A stretch of 49,844 bases of DNA from Oscillospiraceae bacterium (GTDB lineage Bacteria; Bacillota_A; Clostridia; Oscillospirales; CAG-272), in assembly GCA_015063445.1 (NCBI GenBank), contig SVUD01000012.1, positions 1-49,844 of the forward strand. Reading direction: 5' to 3'. Under the pieces are notes generated by a model. The model was not told where the DNA came from. It did no database searches and saw nothing but the letters and a program-made list of their open reading frames with translations. Shown in pieces: positions 22,285 through 30,669 of this stretch. Within the stretch, counting starts at the first letter, position 1; each line of letters starts with the position of its first letter. The position numbers were made by a program, and so were the translations under genes.

Positions 22285-24069
22285 ATGAAGAAAACAAGAA
22301 TACTTATTCTCGTGCTTCTGCTTCTGTGCGCGCTTACACTTTCTGCGTGCGATATGTTTAAGAAGGACGATAATAATTCAGGTGATTCAAACGGCGGCGC
22401 TGTCTGCGTACACGAATATGAAGACGACGTGTGTAAAAAATGCGGAGCGACCGATCCGAATTATAAGCCGCCCTGTACGCACTATTATTCAAACGGCGTA
22501 TGCGCACTTTGCGGTGACGTTTGCGCTCATACGGCTTACGAAAACGGAGAGTGTAAGATATGCGGAAGACTCTGCGTACATAATTACACTAACGGCGCTT
22601 GTACGGTATGTAAAAATCCCTGCCCCCACGAATATGAAAAAGGCAGATGCACCGTTTGCTCTCAGCCCTGCTCTCACGATTTTGAGGGAGAGAGCTGCAA
22701 GACTTGCGGTATCGACAACCCGAATTATATCCCAGCTGACGGCGGAGAGTCTCTTTACGCTTCGATAGTTGAGAAGTATAAATACCTCGTCAGCTATAAA
22801 AAAGAATTCGCGGAGCTTCCTCAAAAGGGAAGTAATGAGCCCGAATACGTTGACGCGCTTTACGAGGTGGTAGGATATTACGATCCCACGGAGGAAATGG
22901 GTTATGCCTTTAAGGATATAAATTCCGACGGATTCAAAGAGCTTATTCTTATGCAGTCAACGTGCAATTTGTACGCGATATTCACTATTGTTGAGAGGGC
23001 GCCCGTAGCGGCTTACGTATTCCAGAACGGTATGGGATATCTTCATTCCGACGGAACTGTTTTTTATAATCTCAGCTACGCCGACGAGGAAGGCAATCAG
23101 ATCTCCTCAAGACATATGACGAGGCTTATTGACGGTAAGCTTGTAGGCATAGAATACGGCTGGAAAGATACGGACGGAGATATTTCCACTAACGATGACA
23201 CTGTTTATTACACTGTGGATATTGACGGCGTCAAAACCGATTTACCTAAGGAAGATTACGATCTTGTTACGTATAAGTACGCATGTTTCTGGGATTATCC
23301 TACACGCTTGACAAGACTTGCGGGACTGAGATTTTATTCGCTTAGCTTAAAGCCCGTGACAAATCTTAAAGCTGCGGATTTTTCTACCTACGACGCTATT
23401 ATTAAAACCTTCGGAATAATGCATACCGAGGTTGCGGGCGGTAAATACGTAAAAACCGACTGGACTGCCGGAGATTATAATTTCTCAATGCTCTTTGGTA
23501 CTGACGAGGATTTCTACCTTTATGAGCGTCTTATAGGAGCTTGTATTCTCGTTCAGAATAGCTCGAGCGCAACCTTTGGCTTTGCAAAGAAGGATCTCAA
23601 CGGCGATGGAACAGACGAGCTTATTCTCCTTGAGGGAACGAAGCATCACGTTCTCGCAATCTTTACCGAGGTTTCCGGAAAGGCGGTTTTACTTGACACG
23701 TATAACGACTTGCGCACGGCTTTCATAGACGCGGACGGTCTTATTCACGTAAAGCAAACGGTAATCCCCGGCTACAAGGATGACGATACTCTTTATACCG
23801 TTTACGAGATAAAGGACGGAAAGCTTTCCGCAAAGCTCTCCGTTGGCGAGGAATATCGCCAAAGCGGAAAATATTCCTCCGAGGCGTATAAGTGGTATAA
23901 GATAGAGGGCGGCAACCGTGTTGAGCTTACAGAGGAAGAGTGGAACGCTCTTTATGCGGAATACGCGCTTGAAATCGATTCCGATGAGTATTCTGGTAAG
24001 TATAACGCTTATACCGAGAAAAACGCGGGACTCACGTTCGTTCAGGTGCCTTTGGCAGAAGAAAATTAA
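22285..24069 (+). CDS. Lipoprotein with six C-x-H...C-x2-C knuckles
   Basis: 594 residues; ATG 22285 has AAAGGAGGA directly upstream, preferred over an in-frame GTG at 22249. The signal peptide ends at LTLSAC, with Cys22 as lipid anchor. Between about residues 40 and 145 lie six consecutive units of about 16-23 residues, each with C-x-H, an aromatic or NG turn, then C-x2-C (for example CTHYYSNGVCALCG). These look like small zinc-binding knuckles outside the cell. The rest contains two similar large domains of mixed alpha/beta character (FKDINSDGFKELILMQ near residue 210 and KKDLNGDGTDELILLE near 430). These DxNxDGxxEL motifs resemble calcium-binding FG-GAP-like loops. Function unknown; possibly metal or surface ligand binding. 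Confidence 0.75.
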   Translation: MKKTRILILVLLLLCALTLSACDMFKKDDNNSGDSNGGAVCVHEYEDDVCKKCGATDPNYKPPCTHYYSNGVCALCGDVCAHTAYENGECKICGRLCVHNYTNGACTVCKNPCPHEYEKGRCTVCSQPCSHDFEGESCKTCGIDNPNYIPADGGESLYASIVEKYKYLVSYKKEFAELPQKGSNEPEYVDALYEVVGYYDPTEEMGYAFKDINSDGFKELILMQSTCNLYAIFTIVERAPVAAYVFQNGMGYLHSDGTVFYNLSYADEEGNQISSRHMTRLIDGKLVGIEYGWKDTDGDISTNDDTVYYTVDIDGVKTDLPKEDYDLVTYKYACFWDYPTRLTRLAGLRFYSLSLKPVTNLKAADFSTYDAIIKTFGIMHTEVAGGKYVKTDWTAGDYNFSMLFGTDEDFYLYERLIGACILVQNSSSATFGFAKKDLNGDGTDELILLEGTKHHVLAIFTEVSGKAVLLDTYNDLRTAFIDADGLIHVKQTVIPGYKDDDTLYTVYEIKDGKLSAKLSVGEEYRQSGKYSSEAYKWYKIEGGNRVELTEEEWNALYAEYALEIDSDEYSGKYNAYTEKNAGLTFVQVPLAEEN

Positions 24070-24095
24070 TTGTTAATTAACTAAATAAAACCGAG

Positions 24096-24130
24096 AAGCG
24101 CTCGTGAATTTTTGCGAGCGCTTTTCTTTA
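24096..24130 (+). terminator. Rho-independent terminator
   Basis: AAGCGCTCG, 10-base loop, CGAGCGCTT, then TTCTTTA. Perfect 9-bp stem. Confidence 0.85.
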
Positions 24131-24240
24131 TGCTCGTATGTTTGGGAGAGCCGTTTATACTCACGTATTTGCCGTAGCTTTTTTCTCTTTATGTTCACAT
24201 ACTTGCGATAATCTTTTATGCTCACGTGCTTGCGAGCGTT
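24128..24240. repeat. Degenerate ~29-bp tandem repeat
   Basis: Four imperfect copies of a unit like TTTATGCTCACGTACTTGCGA (starting near 24128, 24155, 24190 and 24217), between the lipoprotein terminator and the PadR promoter. No coding potential. Confidence 0.45.
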
Positions 24241-24308
24241 TTATTTACCAAAATGCACTTTTGAAGTGACACGGAATAACCGAAGCGCTGAAAAAAACTA
24301 AAAAGGTA

Positions 24309-24342
24309 TTGACAAAAACAATACTTCGTGATATGATGTATT
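24309..24342 (+). promoter_or_regulatory. PadR operon promoter with embedded operator
   Basis: TTGACA (24309-24314), 17-base spacer, TATGAT (24332-24337). The palindrome AATAC-N13-GTATT spans 24320-24342, covering the spacer and the -10 box. It resembles the ATAC/GTAT half-sites described for PadR operators, so autorepression is likely. Confidence 0.65.
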
Positions 24343-24361
24343 ATGTAAAAGGAGGTATTCT

Positions 24362-24676
24362 GTGGATATCCAATTGAAGCGCGGTCTTTTAGACGTATGC
24401 GTATTAGCCGCAATCAAAAATGAGGATTCCTACGGATACAAGATAATAAAGGATATGAAGCCGTATACCGAGCTTTCGGAGTCAACGCTATATACGATAC
24501 TCAAACGACTCGAGCTTTTAGGTATGCTTACGGTTAAAACCGCAGAGCATAACGGCAGACTGAGAAAGTATTATCATATAACTGCCAAGGGAATTCGACG
24601 CATAGAGGAATTTAAGAAGGATTGGAAGGAAATGCAATCTATTTATAACTTTGTGACGAAGGAGGATAGAAGATGA
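24362..24676 (+). CDS. PadR family transcriptional regulator
   Basis: 104 residues from GTG 24362, behind AAAGGAGG. This is a short PadR winged-helix protein of the s1/subfamily-2 type: LKRGLLDVCVLAAIKNEDSYGYKI, then SESTLYTILKRLELLGML as the recognition and wing region, GRLRKYYHIT as the wing, and a short C-terminal dimerisation helix. It overlaps the next gene by four bases (ATGA), giving a PadR-DUF1700-DUF4097 module that is common in Firmicutes and linked to envelope stress. It probably represses its own operon through the operator at 24320-24342. Confidence 0.9.
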   Translation: MDIQLKRGLLDVCVLAAIKNEDSYGYKIIKDMKPYTELSESTLYTILKRLELLGMLTVKTAEHNGRLRKYYHITAKGIRRIEEFKKDWKEMQSIYNFVTKEDRR

Positions 24677-25272
24677 CAAAACGTGAATTTTTTGCCGTTT
24701 TGCAAAGAGAACTTTACAATTTGCCGCAAAATGAATTAAAAGAACAGCTAAGCTTCTATAATGAAATGATAGATGACGGTATGGAAGAAGGCTTGAGCGA
24801 AGAGGCTGCGGTTGCCAAAATCGGCTCTATTTCCGAGATACTTTCTCAGATGCGCTCCGAGCGCTTCGAGCTTAGCGTGAGAGCTGATGCTCCGAGAAAA
24901 GAGGTAAGACGACTCGGCGTGTGGGCAATAATTCTTATAGTTCTCGGCTCACCGATATGGCTTTCGATTGCGGCGGCGCTGTTTTCGGTAATAGTGGCGT
25001 TTTATGCGGTTATATGGTCTGTTTTCGCAGCCGTGTGCGCCGTAGAGGTGTCGTTTGCGGCTGTCGGCGCGGCGGGAGTTCTTTATCCGTTTATATTTAT
25101 TCCGCAAGGCGATTTTTTGCAGTCCGCATTTGTTTTTGGCGCAGCGCTCGTTTGCGCGGGACTTTCCGTCTTTCTTTGGTACGGGTGCAAGGCAATGCTA
25201 TTCGGTATTCTTAAGCTCACGAAACGGAGCTTTGAAAAAACCTTAACGTTATTTAAGAAAAGGAGATATTGA
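24673..25272 (+). CDS. DUF1700 (HAAS domain) membrane protein
   Basis: 199 residues. The N-terminal soluble part (about 1-75) contains the HAAS-like LPQNELKEQLSFYNEMIDD and EEAAVAKIGS motifs typical of DUF1700. Three or four membrane helices follow (about 82-110, 115-140, 150-172). Translation is coupled to the PadR gene by an ATGA overlap and to the next gene by a three-base gap. HAAS proteins often sit next to PadR regulators and are thought to pass a membrane signal. No enzyme motif is present. Confidence 0.85.
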   Translation: MTKREFFAVLQRELYNLPQNELKEQLSFYNEMIDDGMEEGLSEEAAVAKIGSISEILSQMRSERFELSVRADAPRKEVRRLGVWAIILIVLGSPIWLSIAAALFSVIVAFYAVIWSVFAAVCAVEVSFAAVGAAGVLYPFIFIPQGDFLQSAFVFGAALVCAGLSVFLWYGCKAMLFGILKLTKRSFEKTLTLFKKRRY

Positions 25273-25274
25273 TT

Positions 25275-26294
25275 ATGAAGAGAAAAACTACTGTTTTCGC
25301 AAGTGTTACAATTCTTGTCGGCATTGTTATAATGATGCTTTCGTTGGTTTCGTGCGGATTTAATTTCAAAAAGCTCGATGCTTCTAAAAAGGTGACGAGC
25401 GAGCATGCGGTGTCTGAGGACTTCGAGAATATACACGTCGTGGCGGATACCGCCGATATAAAGCTCGTTTATACCGACACGCAAGCCGCTAAGGTTATTT
25501 GCCAAAACGAAAGAGAAAAGATGAAGCATAGCGTAGAGGTTAACAACGGAACGCTTGAGATCAGGATAAACGACGAGCGCAAGTGGTATAATTATATTAA
25601 TCCGTTTTCATTCGGAGAGCCCGAGATAACCGTGTATTTGCCCAAGAGCGAGTATAACGCTCTTAAGATTGAAGCCGATACGAGCGACGTTGAGATTTCC
25701 GCCGACTTCAAATTCACCGGCATCGATATCTCGCTCTCCACGGGTGACACCGAGTGCTACGCTTCGGCAACCGAATTTATCAAGATCAACGCAAGCACGG
25801 GTGACGCTGAGATTGAGAACGTAACCGTAGGCGCGCTTGAAATTGCGGTATCCACGGGAGATCTGGATATTGAAAACGTGAATGCGGAGAGCGTTTCTCT
25901 GAAAACAACCACGGGAAAAATCGAAGGCTCGAATATAAACGTCGGCGGAGAGTTCAGCCTGAACGTTTCAACGGGTGACGCCTCTCTCAGTGACGTAAGA
26001 GCAAAAAGCTTTACCTCGGGCGGCTCAACGGGTGACTTAAACCTCACACGCTTCGTTACGGAGGGTATGATGAATATTGAAAGAAGCACGGGTGACGTGA
26101 CCTTGAACGAATGCGATGCGGGGGAAATCGCTATCGTAACCGACACGGGCAACGTCAGAGCGACCTTGCTTACCGAGAAGATATTCATTACGAGAACCGA
26201 CACGGGCAAGGTCAGAGTTCCCGAAACCACGACCGGCGGAAAGTGTAAGATAACTACCGATACGGGTGATATTACGGTTAGTGTTAAACAGTAA
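25275..26294 (+). CDS. DUF4097 beta-solenoid lipoprotein
   Basis: 339 residues. ATG 25275 is spaced well from AGGAG; a TTG at 25269 is too close. The signal peptide ends LSLVSC, so Cys27 is probably lipidated. The body is a DUF4097-type repeat with about ten copies of (S/D/T)TG(D/N/K) at the turns, for example STGDAEIENV, STGDLDIENV, STGDASLSDV and DTGNVRATLL, spaced about 20-22 residues apart. This predicts a right-handed beta-helix presenting a ladder of Thr-Gly-Asp turns outside the membrane. The precise STGD spacing changes to DTGN/K in the last three coils. Third gene of the PadR module; role in envelope sensing is inferred. Confidence 0.85.
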   Translation: MKRKTTVFASVTILVGIVIMMLSLVSCGFNFKKLDASKKVTSEHAVSEDFENIHVVADTADIKLVYTDTQAAKVICQNEREKMKHSVEVNNGTLEIRINDERKWYNYINPFSFGEPEITVYLPKSEYNALKIEADTSDVEISADFKFTGIDISLSTGDTECYASATEFIKINASTGDAEIENVTVGALEIAVSTGDLDIENVNAESVSLKTTTGKIEGSNINVGGEFSLNVSTGDASLSDVRAKSFTSGGSTGDLNLTRFVTEGMMNIERSTGDVTLNECDAGEIAIVTDTGNVRATLLTEKIFITRTDTGKVRVPETTTGGKCKITTDTGDITVSVKQ

Positions 26295-26359
26295 CTTGCC
26301 GTTATACAAGCGGTAATTTGATTTAACGTCAACCTAAAAAGCTAAAAGGATTCATACTT

Positions 26360-26400
26360 GCCGAGAAGAGCGGAAAACAAAGCTTTTCTCGGCTTTATTA
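26360..26400 (+). terminator. Rho-independent terminator of the PadR operon
   Basis: GCCGAGAAGAGC, loop GGAAAACAAA, GCTTTTCTCGGC, then TTTATTATTT. 12-bp stem with one G-T pair. Confidence 0.85.
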
Positions 26401-26440
26401 TTTGAATTTACGGATTTTCCGGTATTTGATTTTATTGATA

Positions 26441-26469
26441 TTGACAAAATATTAAATATATGGTAAAAT
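26441..26469 (+). promoter_or_regulatory. Promoter of prfC
   Basis: TTGACA (26441-26446), 17-base spacer, TAAAAT (26464-26469). A leader hairpin (GCCTTGCC 26502-26509 with GGCAGGGC 26519-26526) lies between promoter and start codon. Confidence 0.75.
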
Positions 26470-26552
26470 ATTTGTCGGTTTTTTAAAAATAGTGAAAAAA
26501 GGCCTTGCCGAGCTTTGAGGCAGGGCAACGATTATAATGAAAGGCAGTTTTT

Positions 26553-28163
26553 ATGCAGGATATCAAAAGCCAGATCAACAGACGCCGTACCTTTGCGATA
26601 ATTTCGCACCCCGACGCAGGTAAAACGACGCTGACCGAAAAATTTCTTCTGTACGGAGGCGCTATTCAGTCCGCAGGCTCTGTAAAGGGTAAGCAGTCCG
26701 ATAAGCACGCGGTTTCCGACTGGATGGATCTCGAGAAGCAAAGAGGTATCTCAATAACCTCGTCGGTTCTTCAGTTTGAATATGACGGATACTGTATTAA
26801 TATTCTCGATACTCCCGGACACCAGGACTTCTCGGAGGATACCTACCGTACCCTTATGGCTGCCGACAGCGCGGTAATGGTTATCGACGCCGCAAAGGGT
26901 ATCGAGCCTCAGACGAGAAAGCTCTTTAAGGTCTGCGCTATGCGTGATATCCCGATATTCACCTTTATCAATAAGCTTGACCGTGAGGCGCGCGATCCCT
27001 TTGATCTTCTCGACGAGCTTGAAAGCGAGTTCGGAATAGGAACGTATCCTATGAACTGGCCTATCGGATGCGGTCAGAGCTTCAAGGGCGTTTACGACAG
27101 AGACAAGCGCTCGATACTTTCCTTTGCCGATTCGCACAGAGGAAGAGAAAAAATTCACGGTATAGACTGCGATATAACGGATACCGAAAAGCTTGATTCG
27201 CTTATCGGTGAAAGACTTCGTACCGAGCTTTGCGAGCAGATAGAGTTGCTTGACGGCGCTTGCTTTGACTTTGATCTTGAGAAGGTACGCCACGGTAAGC
27301 TTTCACCCGTGTTCTTCGGCTCGGCTCTTAACAACTTCGGTATCGAGCCCTTCCTTGAGCATTTCCTTAAGATGACTACCTCTCCGCTTCCGAGACTTGC
27401 GGGAGAGACCTATATAGATCCATTCGACGAGGGCTTCAGCGCGTTCGTGTTCAAGATTCAGGCTAATATGAACAAGGCGCACAGAGACAGAATCGCGTTT
27501 ATGCGTATCTGCTCGGGTAAGTTCTCACGTGACAGAGAATACTATCACGTTCAGGGAAAGAAAAGCTTCAGACTCTCTCAGCCTCAGCAGATGATGGCGT
27601 CCGAGCGTGAGGTTATAAACGAGGCTTACGCCGGTGATATTATCGGAGTTTTCGATCCCGGTATCTTTTCAATCGGCGATACGATATGCGAGAAGGGAAA
27701 GAAGATAGAGTTTGAGGGTATTCCCACGTTTGCTCCAGAGCATTTCGCTATGGTCGAGCAGGTTGATTCGATGAAGAGAAAGCAGTTCGCAAAGGGAATG
27801 AACCAGATAGCCCAAGAGGGTGCTATACAGATATTCTTCGAGCCGAACTCGGGTCTTGAAAGAGTTATTGTCGGAGTTGTCGGCGTGCTTCAGTTTGAGG
27901 TTCTTGAATACAGACTTAAAAACGAGTACGGCTGCGACTTAAGAAGAAACTCTCTTCCTTATCAGCAGATAAGATGGATAGCCAACGAGGGACTCGATCC
28001 TAAAACTCTTAAGCTTTCTCACGATACAAAGTGGGTTCAGGATTTCAGAGGAAACAATCTTTTGATATTCACGAGTGAATGGGCGATAAGATGGGTTCTT
28101 GAGGATAATCCCGAGCTTGAGCTTCTCGAGTTTAACAAGGGCAATTCAGGTTCTGAAGGTTAA
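26553..28163 (+). CDS. prfC: Peptide chain release factor 3
   Basis: 536 residues, the usual size for RF3. GTPase motifs are intact: SHPDAGKTTLTE (P-loop, residues about 18-29), RGISITSS (switch I), DTPGHQDF (G3) and NKLDRE (G4). The RF3-specific C-terminal domain follows, with GVVGVLQFEVLEYRL, and separates it from EF-G and EF-4. RF3 uses GTP to recycle RF1 and RF2 from terminating ribosomes. It has its own promoter, a weak ribosome site (GAAAGG) and a short leader hairpin. trmB follows after 54 bases, so the two may be one transcript ending near 29020. Confidence 0.95.
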   Translation: MQDIKSQINRRRTFAIISHPDAGKTTLTEKFLLYGGAIQSAGSVKGKQSDKHAVSDWMDLEKQRGISITSSVLQFEYDGYCINILDTPGHQDFSEDTYRTLMAADSAVMVIDAAKGIEPQTRKLFKVCAMRDIPIFTFINKLDREARDPFDLLDELESEFGIGTYPMNWPIGCGQSFKGVYDRDKRSILSFADSHRGREKIHGIDCDITDTEKLDSLIGERLRTELCEQIELLDGACFDFDLEKVRHGKLSPVFFGSALNNFGIEPFLEHFLKMTTSPLPRLAGETYIDPFDEGFSAFVFKIQANMNKAHRDRIAFMRICSGKFSRDREYYHVQGKKSFRLSQPQQMMASEREVINEAYAGDIIGVFDPGIFSIGDTICEKGKKIEFEGIPTFAPEHFAMVEQVDSMKRKQFAKGMNQIAQEGAIQIFFEPNSGLERVIVGVVGVLQFEVLEYRLKNEYGCDLRRNSLPYQQIRWIANEGLDPKTLKLSHDTKWVQDFRGNNLLIFTSEWAIRWVLEDNPELELLEFNKGNSGSEG

Positions 28164-28217
28164 TAAAAGAAAATAATAGTTTACAAAATACGCATTTTAT
28201 CAGAGGAAAACAGTTTT

Positions 28218-28913
28218 ATGCGAATGAGAAAAAAGAAGCACGGTGAAGAAAGACTTGCCGCGTGTTCTGAATTTTTAACAGAAAAGCCGGATTTTGACGC
28301 GCTTGATAAGGATAGCACGGTATGGCTTGAAATAGGCGCCGGAAAGGGCGGCTTTGCCATAGGAATGACGAAGAAGCACCCGAGCGTGTCTTATTTCGCT
28401 ATGGAGAGAGTTACCGATTGCGTGGTTCTCGCCGCGGAAAGAGCGAAGCGCGAGAGGGAAGAGTCGGATTCCTGCCATAATCTTAAGTTCATAATCGACA
28501 CGGCGGATAATCTCACAAAGCTTTTTAAGCCGGAGAGCGTTGACGCAATCTTCCTTAATTTTTCTGATCCGTGGTCTAAAAAGGGCTACGCTAAGCGCAG
28601 ACTTACGCATCGCCGTTACCTCTCGGTTTATTTCAATCTTCTGAAGGACGGCGGAACCTTAACCTTTAAAACGGATAACGTAGGTCTTTTCGATTTCTCG
28701 CTTGAAGAAATTGAGGCTATGGGACTTCAGCTTGAGGCGATGACGCGCGACCTGCATTCCTCGGAATATATGAAGGATAACGTCGTTACGGAATACGAGG
28801 CGGCATTCTCCTCTCAGGGCGTGAAGATTAATATGCTTAAGGTCAGAAAGCCGCAAGGCTTTATGCCGGAAATTCCCGAGAATTTGTCGGCTGATTACAT
28901 TCTAAAACGATAG
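28218..28913 (+). CDS. trmB: tRNA (guanine-N7-)-methyltransferase
   Basis: 231 residues with ribosome site CAGAGGA. It has the SAM-binding LEIGAGKGGF (about residues 37-46), ERVTDCVVLAA for the adenosine edge, the TrmB signature FLNFSDPWSKKGYAKRRLTH (about 113-132), and the closing KTDNVGLFDFSL and NVVTEYE motifs that bind guanine. It makes m7G46 in the tRNA variable loop. Probably cotranscribed with prfC. Confidence 0.95.
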   Translation: MRMRKKKHGEERLAACSEFLTEKPDFDALDKDSTVWLEIGAGKGGFAIGMTKKHPSVSYFAMERVTDCVVLAAERAKREREESDSCHNLKFIIDTADNLTKLFKPESVDAIFLNFSDPWSKKGYAKRRLTHRRYLSVYFNLLKDGGTLTFKTDNVGLFDFSLEEIEAMGLQLEAMTRDLHSSEYMKDNVVTEYEAAFSSQGVKINMLKVRKPQGFMPEIPENLSADYILKR

Positions 28914-28975
28914 TATTATTTAACACGGTATGCGACATATTCATAACTACGCATAGGTGACGCACCCTAAGTGAT

Positions 28976-29020
28976 ATGCGGCACAGAGCCTAAGAGCCCT
29001 CGCCGCATTGTTTTATTGTT
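28976..29020 (+). terminator. Probable terminator of prfC-trmB
   Basis: ATGCGGC (28976-28982) pairs perfectly with GCCGCAT (29002-29008) and is followed by TGTTTTATTGTTT. The loop is 19 bases, so it is weaker than the others. Confidence 0.55.
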
Positions 29021-29045
29021 TGCGCTTAGTGGAAAGGAGGATTGT

Positions 29046-29792
29046 ATGGACGACTTGGTTCATAAGGGTCACAGAAAGCGAATGAGACGTAAGTTCGCCG
29101 ATTTCGGCGCCATAGTATTTGACACGTATGAGCTGCTCGAAATGCTTTTATATCACACGGTGCCCGTTAAGGACACAAATCCTATCTCAAAAAGATTGCT
29201 TCAGAGATTCGGCTCGCTCGACGGTGTGCTGAAGGCAAGCGCTGAGGAGCTGGTAACGGTCGAGGGTGTTGGTAAAAAGACTGCCGATATGATACGCTCC
29301 GTAGGTGAAGCGCTGTCATTTTTCCGGACGGACAGAGAGGAAAGGGCGGCGTCTGATTTTGAAAGCTACGATTATCTCGGCAGATACGTTTCCGATTGCC
29401 TTTGCGACAGAATGGATAGCGTGCAGCTTCTTCTCTCGTTCGATAACGATATGCAGCTTCTCGGTGTTGACGAAATATACGGCTGTGATTATTCATCCGC
29501 GGCAGTAAAATCCGAGAAATATATGAACGCGGCGCTCGCCAAGGGCGCTACCGTGGCGATAATTGCCCATAACCATCCATACGGTCCGCTTTGCCCGACG
29601 GACGGAGACAGAGCGACGAACAATATGATTCAGTCCTCGCTCGCGAACGTAGGCGTTTTATTGGCGGAGCATTACGTCGTTTGCGGCAGACGTTACATAG
29701 GATTTATGAATCATTTTGAGTATTTGTTCGCGCAGAAGCCACATCTCGCAAAATTCTTCCGCAGTAAACAGGAGTCGTTAAATGCAAATTGA
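29046..29792 (+). CDS. radC: RadC family protein, paralogue 1 (JAB/MPN+ fold)
   Basis: 248 residues. ATG 29046 with AAAGGAGG is clearly better than the longer open frame back to 28971. An N-terminal UPF0758 part with a helix-hairpin-helix (VEGVGKKTADMI, about 72-83) is followed by a JAMM domain: AHNHPYG with His175 and His177, and CPTDGD with Asp188. The usual HPSG is HPYG and the following Ser is Thr. Glu143 (DEIYGC) is a candidate for the catalytic Glu. RadC's former assignment to DNA repair is no longer accepted, and its biochemical role is unsettled. The stop overlaps the start of a second RadC by 11 bases. Confidence 0.88.
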   Translation: MDDLVHKGHRKRMRRKFADFGAIVFDTYELLEMLLYHTVPVKDTNPISKRLLQRFGSLDGVLKASAEELVTVEGVGKKTADMIRSVGEALSFFRTDREERAASDFESYDYLGRYVSDCLCDRMDSVQLLLSFDNDMQLLGVDEIYGCDYSSAAVKSEKYMNAALAKGATVAIIAHNHPYGPLCPTDGDRATNNMIQSSLANVGVLLAEHYVVCGRRYIGFMNHFEYLFAQKPHLAKFFRSKQESLNAN

Positions 29793-30408
29793 TAACAGAA
29801 AAGAATATCTTGAAAGCCTTCTCTCATTTGCCGTTGGCGGCAATGCGCGGAGCGAAGCGGAGAAAATATGCGAAAGATTTACCTCAGCCTCGGATATAGC
29901 GAGCACTGACTCTCACCTTTTGCAAAATCTTTCGGGCTGCAGCGAGGCGAGCGCCGATTTCATAAGACTCGTTGCGGCTATCAGCTCGAGAAGAATGACT
30001 GACGAATTCAAGAACGGACGAAGATATTCAGAGAAAGATATGGAGCGTTACGTTATAGCGCTGTTATTCTCGATGACGGTCGAGAGCGTATATATGATTT
30101 CGTTTGACAAGAGCGGAAAAATGATTTCCACCGATCTTCTGACGGAGGGAACGGTAAACTCATCGGCATTCTTGCCGAGAAAAATGGCGGATATAGCCCT
30201 CAGGCGAAAAGCCTCAAGCGTCATACTCGCTCATAATCACCCCTCGGGAAACCTTATTCCATCCGATAACGATGTCGCCGTTACGCTTTTGGCAAAATCA
30301 ATACTGAGCGACGCTCACGTGAAGCTTGACGCTCACTATATAACGGTTGGATTCGAGGCTGTAAACTGCCTTTTGCATATTGAAAAAACAACAGGGACGC
30401 AAGGATAA
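29782..30408 (+). CDS. RadC family protein, paralogue 2
   Basis: 208 residues, starting inside the end of the first radC (11-base overlap, different frame; the ribosome site AGGAG falls in the upstream gene). The N-terminal part is shorter and lacks a clear helix-hairpin-helix. The JAMM motif is canonical: AHNHPSG and IPSDND preceded by TEGTVNSS. So one copy has the better HhH and the other the better JAMM, which suggests they act together, perhaps as a heterodimer. A strong terminator follows at 30474. Confidence 0.85.
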   Translation: MQIDNRKEYLESLLSFAVGGNARSEAEKICERFTSASDIASTDSHLLQNLSGCSEASADFIRLVAAISSRRMTDEFKNGRRYSEKDMERYVIALLFSMTVESVYMISFDKSGKMISTDLLTEGTVNSSAFLPRKMADIALRRKASSVILAHNHPSGNLIPSDNDVAVTLLAKSILSDAHVKLDAHYITVGFEAVNCLLHIEKTTGTQG

Positions 30409-30473
30409 AGCAAAACGCCCGAAAAGGAAAGCTTTGAAGACTTTTCGAGACGTATGGCGCTATGAAAAATACG

Positions 30474-30512
30474 AAAACGAAGGAGATTTTTTGAAGATTT
30501 CCTTCGTTTTTT
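30474..30512 (+). terminator. Rho-independent terminator after radC pair
   Basis: AACGAAGGA ... TTCCTTCGTT followed by TTTTTTATTTTT. Confidence 0.85.
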
Positions 30513-30641
30513 TATTTTTGTTAAACTTCAACAAAAGAAAAGCCGTTTTTTTGAATCCTAAGAAATTCTGCCTCAAATTAGCATATATTTGCCTGCGCAA
30601 GAGGCAAAAAACAAAAAAATAAACTTTTTTTCAAAAAAGAC

Positions 30642-30669
30642 TTGACAAAAGGGAGTTTTATGTTATAAT
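30642..30669 (+). promoter_or_regulatory. Promoter of rpoBC
   Basis: TTGACA (30642-30647), 16-base spacer, TATAAT (30664-30669). The leader runs about 170 bases to the rpoB start. It contains an ATGCATT...AATGCAT inverted pair (about 30677 and 30723) and T-rich runs but no recognisable ribosomal-protein binding site. Apart from the terminator, 30409-30640 holds nothing clear. Confidence 0.8.

Noticed and set aside
28218..30408. DNA repair island (RadC)
   Set aside because: RadC is no longer regarded as an established repair protein and the neighbours are translation and transcription genes.
30380..30622. 80-codon Lys-rich open frame after radC
   Set aside because: It overlaps the radC end, runs through the terminator hairpin at 30474-30512 and has low-complexity composition.
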